From NCBI GenBank assembly GCA_963734295.1, contig CAVTGS010000012.1, positions 248,001 to 312,000 of the forward strand: 64,000 bases of DNA. The letters run 5' to 3'. Shown in pieces: positions 8,076 through 16,845 of this stretch; within the stretch, counting starts at the first letter, position 1; each line of letters opens with the position of its first letter. The notes below the pieces were generated by a model. That model was not told the DNA's origin. It worked only from the letters and a program-made list of their open reading frames with translations, and ran no database searches. A program made the position numbers and the translations under genes. Origin of the DNA: JAEUMW01 sp963734295 (GTDB taxonomy: Bacteria > Pseudomonadota > Gammaproteobacteria > Burkholderiales > JAEUMW01).

Positions 8076-10688
8076 GTGACCGCCCCTTCAGCCGCAGGGG
8101 AGTGCGCCATTACGGCAGAGCCCCGCGCCGGACCCGTGCATACGCCGATGATGCAGCAGTACCTGCGCCTGAAGGCGCAGTACGCGGACATGCTGCTGTT
8201 CTATCGCATGGGCGACTTCTACGAGCTCTTCTACGACGACGCGCAGCGGGCAGCGCGCCTGCTCGACATCACGCTGACCGCGCGCGGCCAGTCGGCGGGC
8301 CAGCCGATCCCGATGGCAGGGGTGCCGTTTCACGCGGTCGAGCAATATCTCGCGCGGCTCGTCCGCCTGGGCGAGTCGGTCGCGATCTGCGAGCAGATCG
8401 GCGACCCGGCGACGGCGAAAGGGCCGGTCGAGCGCAAGGTGGTGCGTGTGGTGACACCCGGCACGCTCACCGACGCGGGGCTGCTCGACGACAAGCGCGA
8501 CTGCCTCCTCGCCGCGCTGGTGGTCCGCGGCCACGCGCTGGGTATCGCGTCGCTCAATCTCGCCTCCGGCGCGTTCAGGGTGCGGGAGACGCGAATCGAC
8601 GATCTCGCCGCCGAGCTCGAGCGCTTGCAGCCGGCTGAGATCCTGCTCCCCGAGGCCACCGTGCTCCCGCTGGCACGGGCGCCCGGCGCGACCTTGAAGG
8701 CACTGCCGCCGTGGCACTTCGACGAGGCGCGCGCGGCGCGGTCGCTCGCGGAGCACTTCGGGACCCGCGACCTCGTCGGCTTCGGTATCGCGGGTGCGGG
8801 ACCCGCGATCGGCGCGGCGGGTGCGCTGCTCGACTACGCGCGCGCCACCCAGGGCACGGCGCTCGTCCACGTGACCGGCATGCAGGTGGAAAGCGTGTCC
8901 GAGTTCATCCAGCTCGACGCCGCCACGCGCCGCAATCTCGAGCTCTCGGAAACCCTGAGGGGGGACCGCGCGCCCACTTTGCTCTCGCTCTTCGATACGT
9001 GCCGTACGAGCATGGGAAGCCGGCTCCTGCGCCATGCCCTGCATCACCCGCTGCGCGATCGCGCGCAGGTTCGCGAGCGCCTCGACGGTGTGGCGACCCT
9101 GGTTGGCGCAGGCGCCGGTGCGCGGTTCGTTGCGCTGCGCTCGCTGCTCGAGCGCTGCTGCGATGTCGAACGCATCACCGCGCGCATTGCCCTCAAGTCG
9201 GTACGGCCGCGCGATCTCGCCGCGCTGCGCGACACACTCGGCGCGCTGCCGGCGCTCGCCGGTGCGCTCGGAGCGATGGATGCAGCGGCGCTTGCGCGCT
9301 TGGCGGAAGCGGTGTCGCCGCGGGAGGCTCTGCACGCACGCCTTGCCGCGGCGATCGCGAGCGAGCCTGCCGCGCAGGTGCGGGACGGCGGTGTGATCGC
9401 AAGCGGCTGCGATCGCGAGCTCGACCAACTGCGCGCTTTCGAGCAGAACTGCGGCGAGTTCCTGCTCGATCTCGAGGCGCGCGAGCGCGAGCGCACCGGT
9501 ATCGCCAATCTCAAGGTCGAGTTCAATCGCGTGCACGGGTTCTACATCGAGGTCACGCACGCCAACGCGGAGAAGGTACCGGCCGACTTTCGCCGGCGGC
9601 AGACGCTCAAGAACGCGGAGCGCTATATCACGCCCGAGCTGAAGGCGTTCGAGGACAAGGCGCTGTCGGCCCAGGAGCGCGCCCTCGCGCGGGAAAAGTT
9701 GCTCTACGAGCAGTTGCTGGAGGATCTCGCGCGCGAAGTGCCCGGACTGCAGGTACTCGCACGCGGGATCGCGGAGCTCGACCTCGTCGCGACCTTCGCC
9801 GAGCGCGCGGCCACACTCGACCTCGCGCCGCCCACCTTCACCGACCAGCCCGTGATCGAGATCGAGGCCGGTCGCCATCCGGTGGTCGAGCAGCAGGTGG
9901 AGGCGTTCATCGCCAACGACACGCGGCTCAACCCAGGGCGGCAGCTCCTGCTCATCACCGGTCCCAACATGGGCGGCAAGTCCACCTACATGCGGCAGGT
10001 GGCGCTGATCGCGCTGCTCGCGCACTGCGGCGCGTTCGTGCCCGCGAAACGCGCGCTGCTGGGACCGATCGACCGCATCTTCACGCGCATCGGCGCCGCC
10101 GACGATCTCGCCGGCGGACGTTCGACCTTCATGGTCGAGATGACGGAGTCCGCGAACATCCTGCATCACGCCACCGCGCAGAGCCTGGTGCTGATGGACG
10201 AGATCGGCCGCGGCACGTCGACCTTCGACGGGCTGGCGCTCGCGTGGGCGATCGCGCGCGAGCTGATCGAGCGAAACCGCGCGTTCACGCTCTTCGCCAC
10301 TCACTATTTCCAGCTCACGCAGCTCGTAGAGGAATACCGGCAGGTCGCGAACGTGCATCTCGACGCGGTCGAGCACAAGGACTCGATCGTCTTCCTGCAC
10401 AGTGTCGAGGAGGGACCGGCATCCCAGAGTTACGGGTTGCAGGTGGCGCAGCTCGCGGGCATCCCGGCGACCGTGATCCGCGCCGCGCGCCGCTACCTCG
10501 CCAAGCTGGAGGAGGAGAGCGCGGCGCGCAGCCCCCAGGGCGATCTCTTCGCGCCCGCCGCTGCGCCGGCGGCGCCTCCAGCGACCACGCATCCGGTCCT
10601 CGACCGCTTGCGCGACCTCGACCCCGATCGCCTGTCGCCGCGCGCAGCCCTCGACCTTCTCTACCAGTTGCAGCGCGAGCTCGAATGA
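8076..10688 (+). CDS. mutS: DNA mismatch repair ATPase MutS
   Basis: Recognises base mismatches and small loops and starts methyl-directed repair with MutL. The product has 870 residues. The N-terminal mismatch-binding domain has the GDFYELFYDDA motif with the stacking Phe and Glu. Further on are the lever and clamp domains and the ABC-type ATPase with Walker A GPNMGGKST (about residue 628) and Walker B LVLMDEIGRGTSTFDG (about residue 705). The C-terminus DLLYQLQRELE is the dimerisation tail. The start used is a GTG four bases after suhB; an ATG near 8148, ahead of QQYLRLKAQY, is an alternative. The stop overlaps the start of the next gene by ATGA. Confidence 0.97.
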   Translation: MTAPSAAGECAITAEPRAGPVHTPMMQQYLRLKAQYADMLLFYRMGDFYELFYDDAQRAARLLDITLTARGQSAGQPIPMAGVPFHAVEQYLARLVRLGESVAICEQIGDPATAKGPVERKVVRVVTPGTLTDAGLLDDKRDCLLAALVVRGHALGIASLNLASGAFRVRETRIDDLAAELERLQPAEILLPEATVLPLARAPGATLKALPPWHFDEARAARSLAEHFGTRDLVGFGIAGAGPAIGAAGALLDYARATQGTALVHVTGMQVESVSEFIQLDAATRRNLELSETLRGDRAPTLLSLFDTCRTSMGSRLLRHALHHPLRDRAQVRERLDGVATLVGAGAGARFVALRSLLERCCDVERITARIALKSVRPRDLAALRDTLGALPALAGALGAMDAAALARLAEAVSPREALHARLAAAIASEPAAQVRDGGVIASGCDRELDQLRAFEQNCGEFLLDLEARERERTGIANLKVEFNRVHGFYIEVTHANAEKVPADFRRRQTLKNAERYITPELKAFEDKALSAQERALAREKLLYEQLLEDLAREVPGLQVLARGIAELDLVATFAERAATLDLAPPTFTDQPVIEIEAGRHPVVEQQVEAFIANDTRLNPGRQLLLITGPNMGGKSTYMRQVALIALLAHCGAFVPAKRALLGPIDRIFTRIGAADDLAGGRSTFMVEMTESANILHHATAQSLVLMDEIGRGTSTFDGLALAWAIARELIERNRAFTLFATHYFQLTQLVEEYRQVANVHLDAVEHKDSIVFLHSVEEGPASQSYGLQVAQLAGIPATVIRAARRYLAKLEEESAARSPQGDLFAPAAAPAAPPATTHPVLDRLRDLDPDRLSPRAALDLLYQLQRELE

Positions 10689-11647
10689 GGCTCGCCCCGC
10701 TCGAGCGCGCGCTGGCGGGCGCTCTCCTGTGCTGTGCGCTGAGCTCGCTCGTGCTGGCGCAGGACACGACGCCGCGCCCCTTCAGCTTTGCCGTCATCGG
10801 CGACACGCCTTACTACCCGCACGAGGAGGTCTATCTCCGTGGCCTCCTGCAGTCGCTCGCCAGCGAGCCGCTCGAATTCGTGGTTCACGTGGGTGACATC
10901 AAGAGCGGTTCGTCCCGCTGCGACGATGGGCTTTACGCGGCACGACGCGCGCTCTTCGCCGCATCGGCGCGGCCATTCGTGCTGGTGCCCGGCGACAACG
11001 ACTGGGTCGACTGTCAACGGCCGGCGGGCGGCGGGTACGACCCGGTCGAGCGTCTCGGCGCGATGCGGAAGGAATTCTTCCAGGGGAGCTTCAGTCTCGG
11101 CACGCAAACGATGCAGCTCGAGCGGCAGAGCGACGATGCCGCGCACGCGAGCTATGCCGAGCATGCGCGCTGGACGGTCGGGCCGGTGGTATTCGTCACG
11201 CTCAACATCGCCGGCGGCACGAACCAGTATGGCCAGAGCGAAGCACGGGAGCGCATGCGCGCGGTGTCGGCGTGGCTTGGCGCGGGGTTCGCGCGGGCGC
11301 GGGCGCTCGACGCGCCGGGGATCGTGATCATCTTCCACGGCGACCCGCACTTCGAGCTCGCACCCGGAAGCCGCCGGCGCCGCGGTTACGATGCGTTCCT
11401 CGACGAGTTGGCAACGGAGGCGCGGCGATTCGGGAACCCGGTGCTGCTGATCCACGGCGACCGGCACTTGTACAAGGTCGACCAGCCGTGGCGGGAAGGG
11501 CCGCGCGCCGCTCCGAACGTCACGCGTTTGTCGACGTTCGGCTCACCCTTCGTGAACTGGGTTCGGGTACGGGTCGACCCCGGCAGCGAGAAGCTCTTCA
11601 GGATCGAACCGGTCTACGAAGCGCCGGCGTCCGCAACGTCTCAGTGA
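10685..11647 (+). CDS. Exported metallophosphoesterase-fold protein
   Basis: A 320-residue calcineurin-like metallophosphoesterase with an N-terminal signal peptide (basic start, hydrophobic stretch, cleavage near VLAQ), so probably periplasmic. Metal-site motifs are recognisable though varied: VIGDTPYY, HVGDIKSG, VPGDNDW in place of the usual GNHD, and near the end FHGDPHFE and IHGDRHLY. The substrate is unknown. It starts inside the mutS stop (ATGA overlap), so translation is coupled. Its 3' end overlaps that of slyD on the opposite strand by seven bases. Confidence 0.8.
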   Translation: MRLAPLERALAGALLCCALSSLVLAQDTTPRPFSFAVIGDTPYYPHEEVYLRGLLQSLASEPLEFVVHVGDIKSGSSRCDDGLYAARRALFAASARPFVLVPGDNDWVDCQRPAGGGYDPVERLGAMRKEFFQGSFSLGTQTMQLERQSDDAAHASYAEHARWTVGPVVFVTLNIAGGTNQYGQSEARERMRAVSAWLGAGFARARALDAPGIVIIFHGDPHFELAPGSRRRRGYDAFLDELATEARRFGNPVLLIHGDRHLYKVDQPWREGPRAAPNVTRLSTFGSPFVNWVRVRVDPGSEKLFRIEPVYEAPASATSQ

Positions 11648-12123
11648 TGATGATGACCGTCAGGTCCGTGGGCGTGGCGATGCTCGATCTCCTCGGCGGT
11701 GGCCGGGCGCACCGCCGCCACCGTGCACGCGAACACGACGCTGCGCCCCGCGAGCGGATGGTTGCCGTCCACGACGACTTTTTCGTCGGTGATGTCGGTG
11801 ACGGTGAAGATGCGCGCGTGGTCGCCGCCCTCCGCGCGCCCCTCGAACTGCATCCCGACCTCGAGCTCTGCCGGGAAACTCGCGCGCGGCTCGAGCCGCA
11901 CCAGTTCCTCGTCATAGTCGCCGAACGCTTCGTCGGGCTCGAGCTGGACCTCGACACGCTCGCCCTCGATCTTGCCGGCGAGCGACTCTTCCACCAGCGC
12001 GAAGATGCCGCCGTAACCGCCGTGCAGGTAGGAGATCGGCGCGCGTGATTGCTCGATCAGCTCGCCCGCGGTGTCGAAGAGCTGGTATTCGATCGAGACG
12101 ACGGTGTTCGGCGAGATCTGCAT
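11641..12123 (-). CDS. slyD: SlyD-type FKBP peptidyl-prolyl isomerase with His-rich metal tail
   Basis: A cytosolic proline isomerase/chaperone that also delivers nickel for hydrogenase maturation in E. coli. The 160-residue protein has the split FKBP domain (VVSIEYQLFDTAGELIEQ, then YLHGGYGGIFALVEESLAGK), the inserted chaperone flap (residues ~70-125, with GDYDEELVRLEP), and a C-terminal metal-binding tail, EIEHRHAHGPDGHHHH. The His tail marks it as SlyD rather than plain FkpB. The tail is shorter than in E. coli. Nickel handling would fit the permease at the left of the window, but the genes are not adjacent. Confidence 0.9.
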   Translation of the reverse strand: MQISPNTVVSIEYQLFDTAGELIEQSRAPISYLHGGYGGIFALVEESLAGKIEGERVEVQLEPDEAFGDYDEELVRLEPRASFPAELEVGMQFEGRAEGGDHARIFTVTDITDEKVVVDGNHPLAGRSVVFACTVAAVRPATAEEIEHRHAHGPDGHHHH

Positions 12124-12178
12124 TCGTATGTTCCCCTGGGCGCGCGCGGCCGCGCCCGGTGCAGGTGAAAGAGAAAGT

Positions 12179-12643
12179 TCAAACCGCCTTGAGCAGTGCG
12201 AGCACTTCGGCGGCGTGGCCGCGTGCGTTCACGCCGTAGAGCGCATGCCGCAGAATGCCCTGCCGATCGATCACGAAGGTCGAGCGCAGGATGGCGGTGC
12301 GCTTGCGCCCCTCGGACTCGCGCTCGACCAGCACGCCGTAGAGATTGCACACCTCACCCTCGGTGTCGGCGAGCAGCCGCACGCTGAGTCCGTGCTTGTC
12401 GCGAAAGCTGCCGTGGCTGATGCAGTCGTCCATGCTCACGCCCAGCACCACCGCGCCCTGCTTCTCGAGCTCGTCCTGCAGATCGCTGAAGTCGATGGCT
12501 TCGATCGTGCAACCCGGCGTGTCGTCCTTCGGATAGAAGTACAGGACGACGTGATGCTTGCCCCGAAAGCTCGCGAGACTGACCATCTCGAGATCGGCGT
12601 CGGGCAGGTCGAAGGCGGGGGCCGGGTTACCAATCTGAAGCAT
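12179..12643 (-). CDS. bcp: Thioredoxin-dependent thiol peroxidase (Bcp/PrxQ)
   Basis: A peroxiredoxin that reduces hydroperoxides. The 154-residue protein starts LQIGNPAPAFDLPDAD and has the peroxidatic site YPKDDTPGCTIEAIDF with the catalytic Cys in PGCT. The usual resolving Cys five residues later is absent (Asp in CTIEAID). Two other cysteines, in SMDDCISHG and GEVCNLYG, could resolve the sulfenate, or the enzyme may be a 1-Cys type. It lies upstream of slyD on the same strand with a small GC hairpin between them, and is divergent from roxA. Confidence 0.92.
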   Translation of the reverse strand: MLQIGNPAPAFDLPDADLEMVSLASFRGKHHVVLYFYPKDDTPGCTIEAIDFSDLQDELEKQGAVVLGVSMDDCISHGSFRDKHGLSVRLLADTEGEVCNLYGVLVERESEGRKRTAILRSTFVIDRQGILRHALYGVNARGHAAEVLALLKAV

Positions 12644-12737
12644 CGTGCGCTCCGGAGAGAAACACGGGCGGATTCTAACCGATTTCCTCGGCGTGCAAGC
12701 GTGCGGTCGCAGCGGTCATGCCAACGCGGCGCGCCCT

Positions 12738-12743
12738 TATAAT
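12738..12743 (+). promoter_or_regulatory. TATAAT -10 box directly before the roxA start (possible leaderless mRNA)
   Basis: A consensus TATAAT at 12738-12743 lies only seven bases before the ATG at 12751. A transcript would begin at or within a base or two of the start codon. No convincing -35 is seen, and no ribosome binding site would fit. Confidence 0.4.
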
Positions 12744-12750
12744 CCGGTGC

Positions 12751-13903
12751 ATGCGGAGATTCCTCCTGGGCAACGTGCCGCTGCGCGAGTTCCTGCGCGA
12801 CCATTGGCAGCGCAAGCCGCTGCTCGTGCGCGGCGCGCTCCCGGGGTTCCAGGGGCTGATCGACCGCACGGGGCTCATCGCGGCGGCGTGCCGCGAATCC
12901 GTGTCGTCGCGCCTCGTGCTGCGGCGGGGGGCGCGCTGGGACGTTCGGTGCGGCCCATTTCGCCAGCGCGAACTGCAGGCGCTGCCTCGCCGCAACTGGA
13001 CGCTGCTCGTGCAGGAGGTGAATCACTTCCTGCCGGCGGCGGACGCGCTGATGCGCAGATTCGCTTTCGTGCCGCTCGCGCGTCTCGACGATGTCATGGT
13101 GAGCCTCGCGCCGCCGGGAGGGGGAGTCGGTCCGCACGTCGACTCCTACGACGTGTTTCTCCTGCAAGGCAGCGGGCGCCGACGCTGGCGCGTGAGCGCG
13201 CAGCGCGATCTGGCGCTGATACCCGATGCACCGCTCAAGATCCTGAAGCGTTTCGTGCCCGAGCAGGAATGGGTGCTGGAGCCAGGCGACATGCTCTATC
13301 TGCCGCCCTCGTACGCGCACGACGGCGTCGCCGTCGACGAGTGCACCACGTACTCGATCGGCTTTCGCGCCCCGACCGCACAGGAACTCGGAGCAGGCCT
13401 TTCTCGACCACCTGCGCGACACAATGGAGCTCCCTGGTCGTTACGCGGACCCTGATCTCGAGCTGCAGAAAGATCCGGCGGCGATCGGCGCGCGCATGAC
13501 CGCGCAGATCGCCTCGATGCTGGCGGGCATCCGCTGGACGCGGCGCGATGTCGCGCGTTTCCTGGGCGGCCACCTGACGGAGCCGAAGCCCCATGTGTTT
13601 TTCACCGCGCCGCGCCTTGCCCTGTCGCGCAGCCGCTTTGTCGCGCATGCGGCGCGCCACGGGGTCGCCCTCGCGCTCAGGAGCCGCATGCTGTTCGATC
13701 GCAGCCGCGTCTACCTGAACGGCGAGACCTGCGCGCCTGTCGGCGCCGCGGCGGTGGTGCTGCGGAAGCTCGCGAACACTGGGTCGCTCCCCGCGGGCAC
13801 CGACATGGGCGCAGAAGTTGCTGACCTGCTCTACGCATGGTATCGCGCGGGCTACCTGGAATTGCGGCCCGCCGCTTCGGACGGCAAGGACAGAACATCG
13901 TGA
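12751..13903 (+). CDS. roxA: JmjC/cupin ribosomal oxygenase, RoxA/YcfD-like (one frame break)
   Basis: A 2-oxoglutarate/Fe(II) oxygenase of the family that hydroxylates arginine 81 of ribosomal protein L16 in E. coli. The iron site is visible as GPHVDSYDVFLLQGSG (H-x-D) and the later His in PPSYAHDGVAVDE; the basic N-terminal MRRFLLGNVPLREFLRDHW is typical. The C-terminal winged-helix part continues in another frame after a break near 13390, where removing one base gives the family-like AQELEQAFLDHLRD. The intact product would have about 383 residues. The stop overlaps the GTG of the next gene, so the two are probably translated together. Confidence 0.9.
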
Positions 13904-14391
13904 ACGAAAGTGCAACGCCCCGCCACACGCGACTCGAAGGCACCGCCGACTTCGAGGCCGCGCTGGACACGGTTATCGCGCGGGCCACGCGCCGCCTGCG
14001 CGTGTTCGACCGCGCCCTGGGTCGCGGCTTCGACTCGGCGCGGCGCCACGAGCTCCTGCGCAGCTTCCTCCTCGCGAACCGCGCCAACCGGCTGCAGATC
14101 GTGCTGCACGACGTGGCGAACGTCGTCCGCGACTGTCCGCGGCTCGTGAGCCTGATTCGCAGCCGCAGCGGCGCCATCGCCATCCACCAGACGCTGCCCG
14201 ATGCACACGGCGTCTATGATCCTTTCGCGGTCGCCGACGAGCGCGATTTCGTGCACCGATTCCATTACGACGACACGCGCAGCGTGCTCGCGCTCGACGA
14301 TCCCCATGGCGCTCGCCAGTTCGTCGAACGCTTCGATGAGATTCTCGCCGCGTCCGGCCCGGCCTTTGCCGCGACCTCCCTCGGGCTCTGA
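13900..14391 (+). CDS. Conserved hypothetical protein coupled to roxA
   Basis: A 163-residue protein of unknown function starting at a GTG that overlaps the roxA TGA. It has no signal peptide or membrane segment. The sequence is Arg- and His-rich with the stretches RRHELLRSFLLANRANRLQI, YDPFAVADERDFVHRFHYDD and a C-terminal ARQFVERFDEILAASG. I recall similar short proteins after the JmjC gene in other betaproteobacteria, and the pattern loosely recalls a single phospholipase-D-like fold, but I see no HKD motif. Translational coupling suggests a job related to the oxygenase or the ribosome; this is inference. Confidence 0.7.
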   Translation: MNESATPRHTRLEGTADFEAALDTVIARATRRLRVFDRALGRGFDSARRHELLRSFLLANRANRLQIVLHDVANVVRDCPRLVSLIRSRSGAIAIHQTLPDAHGVYDPFAVADERDFVHRFHYDDTRSVLALDDPHGARQFVERFDEILAASGPAFAATSLGL

Positions 14392-14525
14392 CTTGCACCG
14401 TGGAAAGCGCGGAAAATAGGGCTTGGAGTGGGCGAATTCAACATGCTACTATCACGGCAACCCTGGCAGCCGGCGTTCGTCGCGGCTCGTTTAAGGCGCT
14501 CGTTCTCAACTCGTTAGGAAATAAA

Positions 14526-14786
14526 ATGAACCGTTCGATTCTCCTCGCTGCTGCCCTAGCTGTCGCGCTCGGCGCGTGCTCCAAGAAAGAAGAACCTGCT
14601 CCGGCGCCGCCGGCCGCCGCGCCAGCGCCCAAGGCCGCTGAGGCGGCCAAGGAAGCCGTCGACAAGACCAAGGAAGCCGCTGCCGCTGCCGGCACCGCGG
14701 CCTCCGCGGCAGTCGGTGAAGCCAAGGATGCTGCCGCCGCTGCAGTCGAGAAGGCGAAGGAAGCGGCGACCGCCGAAAAGAAGTAA
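14526..14786 (+). CDS. Small Ala/Lys/Glu-rich lipoprotein
   Basis: An 86-residue predicted lipoprotein. MNRSILLAAALAVALGAC ends in a lipobox with the acylated Cys at about residue 18, followed by a Pro/Ala linker and a helical segment made of KEA/AAA-type repeats (KEAVDKTKEAAAAAGTAAS and similar). This amphipathic low-complexity helix resembles Lpp- or apolipoprotein-like surface or periplasmic spacer proteins. The ATG at 14526 is chosen because the signal sequence begins there; upstream codons code for nothing recognisable. A strong terminator follows directly. Function is unknown. Confidence 0.75.
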   Translation: MNRSILLAAALAVALGACSKKEEPAPAPPAAAPAPKAAEAAKEAVDKTKEAAAAAGTAASAAVGEAKDAAAAAVEKAKEAATAEKK

Positions 14787-14808
14787 CGCGGCGTACATCC
14801 AGCCGACG

Positions 14809-14838
14809 AAAAAAGCCGACCTTCCGGTCGGCTTTTTT
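14809..14838. terminator. Bidirectional intrinsic terminator
   Basis: GCCGACC (14815-14821) and GGTCGGC (14826-14832) pair around a TTCC loop, with six T after the hairpin on the plus strand and six A before it. It serves the lipoprotein gene rightward and the metallo-hydrolase gene leftward. Confidence 0.9.
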
Positions 14839-14840
14839 CT

Positions 14841-15623
14841 TCACGTGGTGAGCTGATCGAGGCAGCGCCACCCGAACCCATGGTCCTGGTCGGCTATGCC
14901 GATCGCCTCGGCATCCCATCCGATTGCCTTGGCGAGCCCCGCCCGCGCGAGGTCGGCGCGATTATTCTGCCGGCTCAGGTGGGCGGCGACGAGGTGGCGC
15001 AGGCGGCTCGTGTCGAGGCGCGCGAGCAGATCCGCCGCCGCGCTGTTTGCGAGATGACCGAAGCGGCCCGCGATCCGCTTCTTCACGACAGCGGGATAGC
15101 TGCCCAGGGTGAGCAGCTCCTCGTCGTGATTGCACTCGAGCACCAGCGCCTCCAGCCCCGACAGCATCGATTCGATATGCGCCGTCGCCGAACCGGTGTC
15201 GGTGAGCACGCCCAGGCGGCGGTCACCGTCGCCGAAAACGTACTGCACGGGTTCTCGCGCATCGTGCGGAACGGGAAACGGAAAGACCTCGAGGTCGTCG
15301 ATGGCGAAGGGCGTGTGGCCGTCGATCACGACCGTCGGCACCTCCCCGCCGGCAAACGCCGCGCCGGCCGCGACGAGCGTGCCGAAAGTGAGGTGGACCG
15401 GGGTGCGGTAAGAGCGGGCGAAGCGGGCGACCCCGCCGATGTGATCGTCATGCTCGTGGGTGACGACGATCGCCGTGACGCTTTCCGGCGCGATGCCGAG
15501 CCGCGCGAGCCGGCGCACCGACTCGTCGCGCCCGAAGCCGCAGTCGAGCAGGAGCCGCGTGCGGCCGTGTTCGACGACGAGGGCATTGCCGCCGCTGCCG
15601 CTGCCCAGGGACGCGAACCTCAA
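14841..15623 (-). CDS. MBL-fold metallo-hydrolase (YycJ/WalJ-like)
   Basis: A 260-residue metallo-beta-lactamase-fold enzyme. The start MRFASLGSGSGGNALVVEHG is typical of the YycJ-like group. Metal ligands are seen in VVTHEHDDHIGGV (HxHxDH), LTDTGSATAHIE, ECNHDEELL and near the C-terminus AAHLSRQNN. Members of this group are thought to act as nucleases or phosphodiesterases (WalJ is linked to DNA repair and cell-wall signalling in Firmicutes), but the substrate here is unknown. It ends at the shared terminator and lies downstream of bamC on the same strand with a gap of about 80 bases. Confidence 0.85.
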   Translation of the reverse strand: MRFASLGSGSGGNALVVEHGRTRLLLDCGFGRDESVRRLARLGIAPESVTAIVVTHEHDDHIGGVARFARSYRTPVHLTFGTLVAAGAAFAGGEVPTVVIDGHTPFAIDDLEVFPFPVPHDAREPVQYVFGDGDRRLGVLTDTGSATAHIESMLSGLEALVLECNHDEELLTLGSYPAVVKKRIAGRFGHLANSAAADLLARLDTSRLRHLVAAHLSRQNNRADLARAGLAKAIGWDAEAIGIADQDHGFGWRCLDQLTT

Positions 15624-15702
15624 GGCAGCGCCTGCGGCATGCGCGAGGTAAGCGGAGGAGTGACGGCGGCGGTGGCGGCGGGCCAGGGGTTCCCGCCCAT
15701 CG

Positions 15703-16845
15703 CTACTTCAATTGCTCGTAGAGTAGCGCCACGATCTGTCCGGCCGCGGCGGAGCTCTCCGCGCGCCCGTCCTTGCCGAGCACGGTCACGGTGGTGCCGT
15801 TGCCATCGGCCGCTACCTCGATGCGATACTGCGCGGCGTTCGCGATCTTGTCGTCGCTGCCCCAGAACTTGAGCTTCGACAGGAAGCCGGTCGAGGACTT
15901 CGTCTCCTCGCGCGGATCCACGTAGCGCACGAAATACATGCCCTGCGAGCGGTCGCGATCTTCGACCGTGAAGCCGACGCGATCGAGCGCCAGCCCGACC
16001 CGCCGCCACGCGCGATCGACGTCATCGTCGAGCTCGAGCTGCGCAGTGCCGTCCGCGCCGCGCACGAGCTTCGCGCGCTCCACCGTGGGCGCCGTCGCCA
16101 CCTCGGTCTTGGCCTTCGCTTCCTTCACGCCGAGTTTGACCATGAGGCGTCGCAGCATTTCCGCTTCGAGGGTGGGATCCGCCGGGCGCGGCTGCCACAC
16201 CGTGCGCTCCTTGCCTTCCTCGACGAAGATCTCGTACATGCCGCGGTGGCTGATGAAGATGTCCGTCGTGCCCGGCTGCGAACCGGGCTCGAGCCGCGTG
16301 CGGAACTTGTCGCGCTCGGGCGTGGAATACATGCCATCCATCACCTTCCCGAGAACGGAGCGAATGCCATCCTGCGGGATCTTGGCGCGATCCTCCGCCC
16401 AGTCGGTCTCCATGGTGCCGGCGGTGGGGTTTTCCTGCGCGATGATGAACCCGTTCTCCTGCCAGAAATCCTTGACCGTGGGCCACAACTGCGCGGGCTC
16501 GCCGCGGGCGACGATCCAGCGCTGGTTGCCGGAACGCTCGATGCGCACGTCTTCCGCAGACGGCAGCACCCCTTCGGCGGCGGGCTGGCTGCCCGGCGGC
16601 GTCGCCGCGCGTTCGCGCGCATAGTCGGAATAGGTGGCGCTGCCACCCGTGTTCACGTCCGGGACGACGTAGCGCTCGTCCACGTTCGGCTGCGTGAGGT
16701 CGGGTGGCACTTCGAGCGGCTTGGTCTTGCTCGCCGACTTGTAGTCGATCTTCTTGCCCTCGAAGAGCGTCGTTTTGCAGCCGGACAACGCCAGGACTGC
16801 GGCGGCCGCCACGATCAGTGCGGTGCTTTTCATGAATCGCCTCAT
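15703..16845 (-). CDS. bamC: Outer-membrane assembly lipoprotein BamC
   Basis: An accessory lipoprotein of the BAM complex that inserts beta-barrel proteins into the outer membrane. The 380-residue product has the signal MRRFMKSTALIVAAAAVLAL followed by the lipobox LSGC. A long unstructured lasso region (YKSASKTKPLEVPPDLTQP) matches the part of BamC that wraps BamD. Two helix-grip domains follow, with WPTVKDFWQENGFIIAQE and RAWRRVGLALDRVGFTVED. Its ATG shares one base with the dapA stop, the same dapA–bamC order seen in enteric bacteria. Confidence 0.92.
   Translation of the reverse strand: MRRFMKSTALIVAAAAVLALSGCKTTLFEGKKIDYKSASKTKPLEVPPDLTQPNVDERYVVPDVNTGGSATYSDYARERAATPPGSQPAAEGVLPSAEDVRIERSGNQRWIVARGEPAQLWPTVKDFWQENGFIIAQENPTAGTMETDWAEDRAKIPQDGIRSVLGKVMDGMYSTPERDKFRTRLEPGSQPGTTDIFISHRGMYEIFVEEGKERTVWQPRPADPTLEAEMLRRLMVKLGVKEAKAKTEVATAPTVERAKLVRGADGTAQLELDDDVDRAWRRVGLALDRVGFTVEDRDRSQGMYFVRYVDPREETKSSTGFLSKLKFWGSDDKIANAAQYRIEVAADGNGTTVTVLGKDGRAESSAAAGQIVALLYEQLK

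Noticed and set aside
8088..10592. 834-codon open frame on the minus strand
   Set aside because: Antisense shadow of mutS; Arg/His/Glu-rich, no domain, and mutS motifs are intact on the other strand.
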